DNA of 64,000 nt from an uncultured Fodinibius sp. (GTDB taxonomy: Bacteria > Bacteroidota > Rhodothermia > Balneolales > Balneolaceae). The notes below the pieces were generated by a model, which saw only the letters and a list, made by a program, of their open reading frames with translations, had not been told where the DNA came from and ran no database searches. The translations under genes were made by a program, and so were the position numbers. Below are positions 58,221-64,000 of this stretch, piece after piece (the stretch's first letter is position 1; every line of letters begins with the position of its first letter). The stretch is from positions 372,001-436,000 of the forward strand of contig CAJXMJ010000001.1 in NCBI GenBank assembly GCA_913056455.1. Reading direction: 5' to 3'.

Positions 58221-58883
58221 ATGATCATAGTGATCGATGGTCCGGCTGGTTCGGGCAAAAGTTCAACCGCCCGGGCAATAGCCGATAGATTAGATATTGA
58301 ATATCTCGATTCCGGAGCCTTATACAGAACGGCTACGTTAATTTATCTAGAAGCGAATCGGGATAAGGAGACGTTCTTTCGTTTACTGAATCAGAAAAAC
58401 ATCTCGTTTTATTACGAAGATCAGAAATTTCATGTAGCGGTGGATGGAGAATCGGTTACGAATAAAATTCGGACCGGTGAAGTCACTAAGTCCGTGAGTG
58501 AGGTTGCAGCATTACCTCGTGTTCGGTCTTTTGTAAATAATTTGATGCGTGACGTCGTTTTGGATGGTATTTATATTGCAGAAGGACGTGATCTGGGTAC
58601 GGCGGTTTTCCCCGATGCAGAGCTGAAGTTTTTTATGTCTGCAGATTTGGAGGAGCGGGCGAAACGACGTTTAAGTGAGCGAAGAAAAAATAATCCCGGA
58701 TTAACGTTGGAAGAAGTGAAACAAAATATCGCTGAACGAGATTTAAAAGATTCTAAGCGTCAAGCTGATCCATTAAAGAAAGCAGATGATGCTATTGAAA
58801 TTGACACAACGAACTTATCGTTCGAACAACAAGTTGATAAAATTTGTTTAGAAATAAGAGAAATATTAAAAGAAACTGAATAA
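58221..58883 (+). CDS. cmk: Cytidylate kinase
   Basis: IIVIDGPAGSGKSSTARAIADRLDIEYLDSGALYRTATLI; GRDLGTAVFPDAELKFFMSADLEERAKRR; followed by rpsA. Confidence 0.96.
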   Translation: MIIVIDGPAGSGKSSTARAIADRLDIEYLDSGALYRTATLIYLEANRDKETFFRLLNQKNISFYYEDQKFHVAVDGESVTNKIRTGEVTKSVSEVAALPRVRSFVNNLMRDVVLDGIYIAEGRDLGTAVFPDAELKFFMSADLEERAKRRLSERRKNNPGLTLEEVKQNIAERDLKDSKRQADPLKKADDAIEIDTTNLSFEQQVDKICLEIREILKETE

Positions 58884-58957
58884 GAATTTTAATTATAACC
58901 CTAATCTAATCCCATTCCGAAGATTTTGGAATGCGGTAATTTTAACTAAAACTCATA

Positions 58958-60949
58958 ATGACCGAAGAAGTAAAAGAAGAACAAACTAACGAAAAACAAG
59001 AGCAGGATGATACAGCTACCGAGGAGGTAACTGAAGAAACTGCAGTCGAAACTACTACTGAAGAAGAAGTACGTGTTGAACCGGAAGAAGAGGACGTAGC
59101 AGTATTTACCGGCGATGTAGATGATGAAGATAAAACATACACTTATGATCAGCTGCAGGCTGCATCGGAAGATTATACCGATGAGGAGTTTCATGAGCTT
59201 GCAGGGATGTATGAAGATACGCTCAATGAAATTGAAGAAAAAGAGATTGTAACAGGACGTGTAGTTTCTGTTGATGAAGATTACGTTGTCGTCGATATCG
59301 GATTTAAATCCGAAGGAATGGTTCAAACCAATGAATTTCCTGATGATGTAGTTGAAAACCTCCAACCTGGTGATGAAGTTGATGTCTTTTTAGATCAAGT
59401 CGAAGATCAGGAAGGGCAATTAATTCTTTCCCGTCGTAAGGCTGATATTTTGCATGCCTGGGAGACTATTGAACGTGCTGCCGAGACCGGCGAAATTGTT
59501 GAAGGATATATTAAACGTCGTATTAAAGGTGGTATGGTTGCCGATATTATGGGCATCGATGCATTTCTGCCCGGCTCGCAGATTGACGTTCGTCCTGTAC
59601 GCGATTTTGATGCCTATGTTGGCAAAACGATGGAGTTTCAGGTTGTTAAGCTGAATATGTCAGCTGAAAACGTCGTTGTTTCTCACCGTGCACTTATTGA
59701 GTCTGATCTCGAAGAGCAGCGTGAAGAAATTCTCGAAACAATTGAAGAAGGACAGGTACTTGAAGGTATCGTTAAAAACATTACCGATTTCGGTGTCTTT
59801 ATCGACCTCGGCGGTGTTGACGGCCTGCTTCACATTACTGATCTATCTTGGGGACGTGTTGAGCATCCCGAGGAAATTGTTTCGCTTGACCAGCAACTTA
59901 ATGTCGCAGTTATTGACTTTGATGAAGAAACTAAACGTGTTTCTCTCGGACTCAAGCAGCTGCAGCCCCATCCATGGGAGGAAATTGATCTTAAGTATCC
60001 TGAAAATATTCAGGTTCAGGGTCGGGTTGTTTCTATCGCTGATTATGGAGCCTTTATCGAACTCGAAAAAGGTGTTGAAGGACTTATCCACATCAGCGAA
60101 ATGTCTTGGACACAGCACATCAAGCACCCATCGCAGTTGGTCAGCAAGGATGATATAATCGACTGTGTGGTACTGAATGTGAATGAACCCGAGAAGAAAA
60201 TTTCACTCGGTGTCAAGCAGCTTGAGAAAGATCCTTGGGAAGATATCGACGAGCGTTATCCTGTCGGATCAAAGCACAAAGGAACGGTTCGCAACCTCAC
60301 CAACTTCGGTGTGTTTGTTGAGCTTGAGCCCGGCATTGACGGACTCATCCACATTTCTGACTTGAGCTGGACTGAGAAGATCAACCATCCGAACGAGGTT
60401 ATCGATAAGGATGAGGAGATTGAAGTTGTTATTCTGGCGATCGACTTTGAAAATCGTCGAATTACACTCGGTCACAAGCAGATTGAGGAGAATCCATGGG
60501 AGAAGTTCGCTGAAGAGTATAGCGGCACAAACCAAGTTGAGGGTGAAGTCTTTAAGACTACCGACAAAGGAGTGTTTGTGAAGCTTCCTCATGATCTCGA
60601 AGGATTCATTCCTGCAAGTAAGATAGAAGCCGAAGGTGAACCCGAAGATAACTTCGAAGAGGGTGATACTGTTGAGGCTTATGTTATTGAGCTGGATGAA
60701 ACCAATAAAAACATCACGCTCAGTCAGCGTGAGAAAGATGTTAAGGAAGCTCAAAAATCAACCAAGAAAACTCGAGGCAAACAAGAGCAAGAACCTGCTC
60801 CGCAAACCGGAACACCTACATTGGGTGAGATGTCTGGGCTTGCTGACCTCAAGAAAGAAATGGCTGATAAAGAGAAAGCAGCTCGCAACCTCCAGAAGAA
60901 AGCTGAAGAGGTTGAAGAGGAAGAAGATAGTACTGATGAGGAAGAGTAA
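58958..60949 (+). CDS. rpsA: 30S ribosomal protein S1
   Basis: Multiple S1/OB repeats (GIVKNITDFGVFIDLGGVDGLLHITDLSWGRVEHPEE; GTVRNLTNFGVFVELEPGIDGLIHISDLSWTEKINHPNE); strongly acidic termini. Confidence 0.96.
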   Translation: MTEEVKEEQTNEKQEQDDTATEEVTEETAVETTTEEEVRVEPEEEDVAVFTGDVDDEDKTYTYDQLQAASEDYTDEEFHELAGMYEDTLNEIEEKEIVTGRVVSVDEDYVVVDIGFKSEGMVQTNEFPDDVVENLQPGDEVDVFLDQVEDQEGQLILSRRKADILHAWETIERAAETGEIVEGYIKRRIKGGMVADIMGIDAFLPGSQIDVRPVRDFDAYVGKTMEFQVVKLNMSAENVVVSHRALIESDLEEQREEILETIEEGQVLEGIVKNITDFGVFIDLGGVDGLLHITDLSWGRVEHPEEIVSLDQQLNVAVIDFDEETKRVSLGLKQLQPHPWEEIDLKYPENIQVQGRVVSIADYGAFIELEKGVEGLIHISEMSWTQHIKHPSQLVSKDDIIDCVVLNVNEPEKKISLGVKQLEKDPWEDIDERYPVGSKHKGTVRNLTNFGVFVELEPGIDGLIHISDLSWTEKINHPNEVIDKDEEIEVVILAIDFENRRITLGHKQIEENPWEKFAEEYSGTNQVEGEVFKTTDKGVFVKLPHDLEGFIPASKIEAEGEPEDNFEEGDTVEAYVIELDETNKNITLSQREKDVKEAQKSTKKTRGKQEQEPAPQTGTPTLGEMSGLADLKKEMADKEKAARNLQKKAEEVEEEEDSTDEEE

Positions 60950-60975
60950 TTCGTAACTCTTTTTCTTACAGCATA

Positions 60976-61016
60976 AAAAAAGGCTCGGAGTGATTAACTC
61001 TGAGCCTTTTCTTTTT
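60976..61016. terminator. Terminator downstream of rpsA (convergent with 61051 gene)
   Basis: AAAAGGCTC-GGAGT-GATTA-ACTCT-GAGCCTTTTCTTTTT stem plus flanking A/T tracts. Confidence 0.88.
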
Positions 61017-61050
61017 GGTAGAATCCCTTTTTCAGAGAGAAATAATATTT

Positions 61051-61308
61051 TTATTCCTCCTCTTCCTTATAGAAAAAAACCACATTTTTTTCCGGATGTT
61101 TGCTGCTTTTAACTTGATCTCCTGTATCTCTGTTATAACCGTATACGACGTTGCGCATCGAATTTAGTTCTGTTTCGTCTTCGAAAGAGACTTGTAGAGC
61201 TTTTCCGCCGGCTTCCAGTTTTTTTACGGCATCAAGCAATGGTTTATATTTTGAGGAACTCTTTTTTGAAATTTTTATATCTGTTCTGGAGACAAAATTA
61301 ATGTCCAT
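61051..61308 (-). CDS. Small hypothetical protein
   Basis: Intact 85-aa ORF in its own intergenic space, bounded by a terminator; no recognised family. Confidence 0.55.
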   Translation of the reverse strand: MDINFVSRTDIKISKKSSSKYKPLLDAVKKLEAGGKALQVSFEDETELNSMRNVVYGYNRDTGDQVKSSKHPEKNVVFFYKEEEE

Positions 61309-61391
61309 AAAAGAAGTTTTGATGGATATGTTGCTATTAAATAAGTAATAAAGCCCCTATAAGAGTATCAAGTTATTATAGGGAGTATTAA

Positions 61392-62408
61392 TTATGGTAC
61401 TTGAACCGTCGATAGGATCTTATCAATTAGATCCTCAGAAGTAATATTTTCAGCTTCAGCTTCAAAGGTTGGTATTATTCGATGGCGAAGTACATCCATG
61501 GCAATAGTTCGTACATCTTCGGGAGTAACATATGCTCGATGCTGCATAAAGGCATGAGCCCTTGCAGCCAGGTTCAGATTAATAGAAGCACGGGGAGATG
61601 CACCGAAATTGATAAGTTCTGAAAGGTCCTTAAGATTATAATTTTCAGGATTTCGTGTGGCAAAAACGAGATCAATAATATATTTCTCTACTTTTTCATC
61701 TACGTAAATATCGTTAATGACTTCACGTGCCTCTAAGACCTTTTCTGTATTAATCACCGGTTTTAGTTCTTCAGAAGCACCGGTCTTGGCCATGCGACGC
61801 ATGATTTCTAACTCTTCCTGTTCTGTAGGGTAATCAATTTTGATTTTCATCATAAATCGATCTACCTGGGCTTCGGGTAGGGGATAAGTACCTTCCTGCT
61901 CTACGGGATTTTGAGTTGCCAATGCCAGGAAAGGATCATCAAGCGGATAGGTCTCTTCACCAATCGTTACTTGCTGTTCCTGCATAGCCTCAAGCAAAGC
62001 ACTTTGTACCTTCGCAGGTGAACGGTTAATCTCATCGGCTAAGATGATGTTTGCAAAGATAGGTCCTTTTTTTACCGTAAACTCTGCTTCTTTTTGATTA
62101 TAAATTAACGTACCGATTAAGTCTGCAGGCAACAGGTCAGGGGTAAATTGTAATCGTTGAAATTTTGTATCAATTACCTTAGCAAGGGAAGAAACCGTCA
62201 GTGTTTTGGCAAGCCCGGGAACACCTTCCAATAAAACGTGTCCATCAGCTAAGAGCCCGATAAGCAGTCGATCAATCATATAGCGTTGACCAACTATAAC
62301 TTTATTGAGCTCGGTGTAAATATCATCAATAAAAGCGCTCGATTGTTCAATTTTAGCACTCAGCTTTTCCATATCCACTGTATCTACTGACGTTGAAGTG
62401 TTACCCAT
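61392..62408 (-). CDS. MoxR-family AAA+ ATPase
   Basis: GQRYMIDRLLIGLLADGHVLLEGVPGLAKTLTVSSLAKVIDTKFQRLQFTPDLLPADLIGT; ADEINRSPAKVQSALLEAMQEQQVTIGEETYPL. Confidence 0.95.
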   Translation of the reverse strand: MGNTSTSVDTVDMEKLSAKIEQSSAFIDDIYTELNKVIVGQRYMIDRLLIGLLADGHVLLEGVPGLAKTLTVSSLAKVIDTKFQRLQFTPDLLPADLIGTLIYNQKEAEFTVKKGPIFANIILADEINRSPAKVQSALLEAMQEQQVTIGEETYPLDDPFLALATQNPVEQEGTYPLPEAQVDRFMMKIKIDYPTEQEELEIMRRMAKTGASEELKPVINTEKVLEAREVINDIYVDEKVEKYIIDLVFATRNPENYNLKDLSELINFGASPRASINLNLAARAHAFMQHRAYVTPEDVRTIAMDVLRHRIIPTFEAEAENITSEDLIDKILSTVQVP

Positions 62409-62619
62409 AGTTGAGAATTTGTTACTAATTAAGATTAAAATAGGTACATGCCTTTTGGAAGGCTGAAATTTTAAAAGAACAAGTTAATAAATGGAAATTA
62501 TAGATTCTTTTCTATTTCGTAGCGTGTTTAGTTTAGTGACTTCAGATAACATAGTAAGGGAAGTTTTATTTTGATCGAATATAAAACCTCAAGAGAGAAA
62601 TGAATTTCTACAATTTTAG

Positions 62620-62650
62620 TTGATGAGGTTTTTAAATTTATCTACCTTTG
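62620..62650 (+). promoter_or_regulatory. nuoJ promoter, TTG-N20-TACCTTTG
   Basis: TTG 62620-62622, 20-nt spacer, TACCTTTG 62643-62650, 25 nt before ATG 62676. Confidence 0.8.
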
Positions 62651-62675
62651 AAGCCACAAAAATAAACAAATTGAT

Positions 62676-63197
62676 ATGATAACTTATTTCTTCATTTTCT
62701 TAGCTGTTTTAGCTATTGCATCCGCCTTGGCAATGGTGATCAGTAAAAACACTGTAAACAGTGCATTATTTCTGGTATTGAATATGGTAGCATTGGCCGG
62801 ACTGTTTCTCTTGCTGAAGGCCCAGTTTTTGGCTGTTGTTCAGATTTTGGTTTATGCCGGTGCTATAATGGTACTGTTTTTATTTGTGATTATGTTACTA
62901 AACGTACAAGATGAGGAAAATTTGTTTAGTAAATTCCGCGTTAAGTATTTTGTGGCATTTTTAGTGGGTATAGTCGTGTTTTCACAGCTTTTATATAGTA
63001 TTGGTAGTTTTACAGAAGTATTGCCAGAGGTATCACCCGAAATGACTGAAGCGGGAACGGTTGAGGCGGTTGGAGAGGTACTCTACTCTCAATACTTGCT
63101 TCCTTTTCATATTATTGCCCTGCTTTTGACTGCAGCTGTTAATGGAGCACTTATGATTGCACAACATAAAATTAAATCTGGAGTAACGAATGATTAG
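62676..63197 (+). CDS. nuoJ: NADH-quinone oxidoreductase subunit J
   Basis: [57 protein letters not shown]. Confidence 0.96.
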   Translation: MITYFFIFLAVLAIASALAMVISKNTVNSALFLVLNMVALAGLFLLLKAQFLAVVQILVYAGAIMVLFLFVIMLLNVQDEENLFSKFRVKYFVAFLVGIVVFSQLLYSIGSFTEVLPEVSPEMTEAGTVEAVGEVLYSQYLLPFHIIALLLTAAVNGALMIAQHKIKSGVTND

Positions 63198-63492
63198 TAT
63201 AGATTGGTTTTTAGCGCTTAGTGCACTTCTTTTTTGTGTTGGGATTATTGGTGTCTTAATTCGTAAAAATGCTATTGTCATTTTTATGTGTGTTGAGCTT
63301 ATGCTTAATGCGGTTAATTTATCTTTGGTTTCCTTTAGTAGTCACTTTGGGAATGTGGATGGGCAAATTTTAGTATTTTTTGCTCTTGCAGTAGCTGCGG
63401 CAGAGGCCGTTGTTGGGCTGGCAATTATTATCGCAATCTTCCGGAATAATCTTTCGGTGGATATTAATAATGTGAATTTATTACGCTGGTAA
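63190..63492 (+). CDS. nuoK: NADH-quinone oxidoreductase subunit K
   Basis: [39 protein letters not shown]...[18 protein letters not shown]; overlaps nuoJ by 8 nt. Confidence 0.97.
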   Translation: MISIDWFLALSALLFCVGIIGVLIRKNAIVIFMCVELMLNAVNLSLVSFSSHFGNVDGQILVFFALAVAAAEAVVGLAIIIAIFRNNLSVDINNVNLLRW

Positions 63493-63514
63493 TTCTACTA
63501 TTTAATATTGTTTT

Positions 63515-63542
63515 AAAGGCTTCCGCATTTGGGAGCCTTTTC
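63515..63542 (+). terminator. Terminator-like hairpin between nuoK and nuoL
   Basis: AAAGGCTTCC-GCATTT-GGGAGCCTTTTC (one G-U pair) with a short T-tract. Confidence 0.65.
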
Positions 63543-63599
63543 TATTCGTATAATGGGTCTAAACAGCAATTGTATTCTTTACCTTCACTCACTTTTTTG

Positions 63600-63607
63600 T
63601 ATCTTTG
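63600..63607 (+). promoter_or_regulatory. Candidate -7 element TATCTTTG upstream of nuoL
   Basis: Exact TAnnTTTG match between the nuoK hairpin and the nuoL start; no well-spaced TTG identified (nearest spacer about 27 nt). Confidence 0.45.
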
Positions 63608-63700
63608 CCACTTGTGAATTTACCCTTGTAAATGCAAGGGGTGTTGACTACATTTGGGCCGAAAAATGTATTTGGATACAAATTTGAAAGATCTTTTTTA

Positions 63701-64000
63701 ATGGATTCTGCTACTGCGCTTACAAGTCTGATTATTGCACTGCCGCTACTGGGTTTTCTCATAAATGGCCTTCTTGGATTGAGTTCAAAATCTTTCCGCC
63801 AGCGGAAAGCCCTAATTGGTACGATTGCAAATCTTACCGTGTTTATTCCATTTGCTATTGCTGTCTACTTCTTTATCAACATGGGGCAGGAGTCAGCACC
63901 TATTTTTGCAGAGCTCTTTACCTGGATCGAAGTTGGGAGTTTTAGCGTAGATATTGCATACCAGCTCGACCAGCTTTCTATTCTGATGACGCTCGTTGTA
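63701..64000 (+). CDS. nuoL: NADH-quinone oxidoreductase subunit L (5' part, continues past window)
   Basis: ATG at 63701: MDSATALTSLIIALPLLGFLINGLLGLSSKSFRQRKALIGTIANLTVFIPFAIAVYFFINMGQES...FTWIEVGSFSVDIAYQLDQLSILMTLVV. Confidence 0.92.
   Translation, partial: MDSATALTSLIIALPLLGFLINGLLGLSSKSFRQRKALIGTIANLTVFIPFAIAVYFFINMGQESAPIFAELFTWIEVGSFSVDIAYQLDQLSILMTLVV

Noticed and set aside
59676-60754. Out-of-frame (59676-60158) and antisense (60269-60754) ORFs in rpsA
   Set aside because: Overlap well-supported S1 repeats; no independent evidence.
1-64000. CRISPR arrays, insertion sequences, integrases, prophage modules, defence islands
   Set aside because: No regularly spaced direct repeats, transposase/integrase motifs or known defence genes were seen in the ORF set.

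Overview
The 64 kb window is a chromosomal segment of a Bacteroidota/FCB-group bacterium. A Balneolota/Rhodothermota-like lineage is my best guess, inferred from gene content and TAnnTTTG-type promoters. Nearly all of it is ordinary protein-coding sequence. I found no CRISPR array, transposase, integrase or phage module. Main contents: a CzcA/CusA-type RND metal-efflux operon; a two-component system directly behind an acyl-CoA thioesterase; a triple-rhodanese protein; acyl-CoA dehydrogenases with FixX/FixC/EtfA/EtfB; a DUF4835 gene followed by two consecutive interrupted outer-membrane genes; a sulfate activation/uptake block (two SLC13 permeases, cysQ, cysC, cysD, cysN) next to an SLBB export protein and an exosortase-like protein; a large DUF4175-like coiled-coil protein; a USP / SQR-like oxidoreductase locus with an 18-bp perfect palindrome in the divergent gap; a six-tRNA cluster; clpC, gpmI, rpsT, cmk, rpsA, moxR; and the start of nuoJKL. 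I did not see a clear, entirely new multi-gene system. The best second-look items are: (1) a TTG-N20-TAnnTTTG promoter grammar at nuoJ, rpsT and the tRNA operon, with a 17-nt sequence identical at the same promoter-relative position in rpsT and the tRNA operon; (2) an in-frame TGA and a poly-A frameshift in two adjacent envelope genes, the second a ComEA-like HhH domain joined to a predicted beta-barrel; (3) the palindrome plus direct-repeat regulatory region at 46.84-46.92 kb; (4) PAPS synthesis next to polysaccharide export and exosortase genes. All calls come from reading the sequence and the supplied translations; no database search was run.
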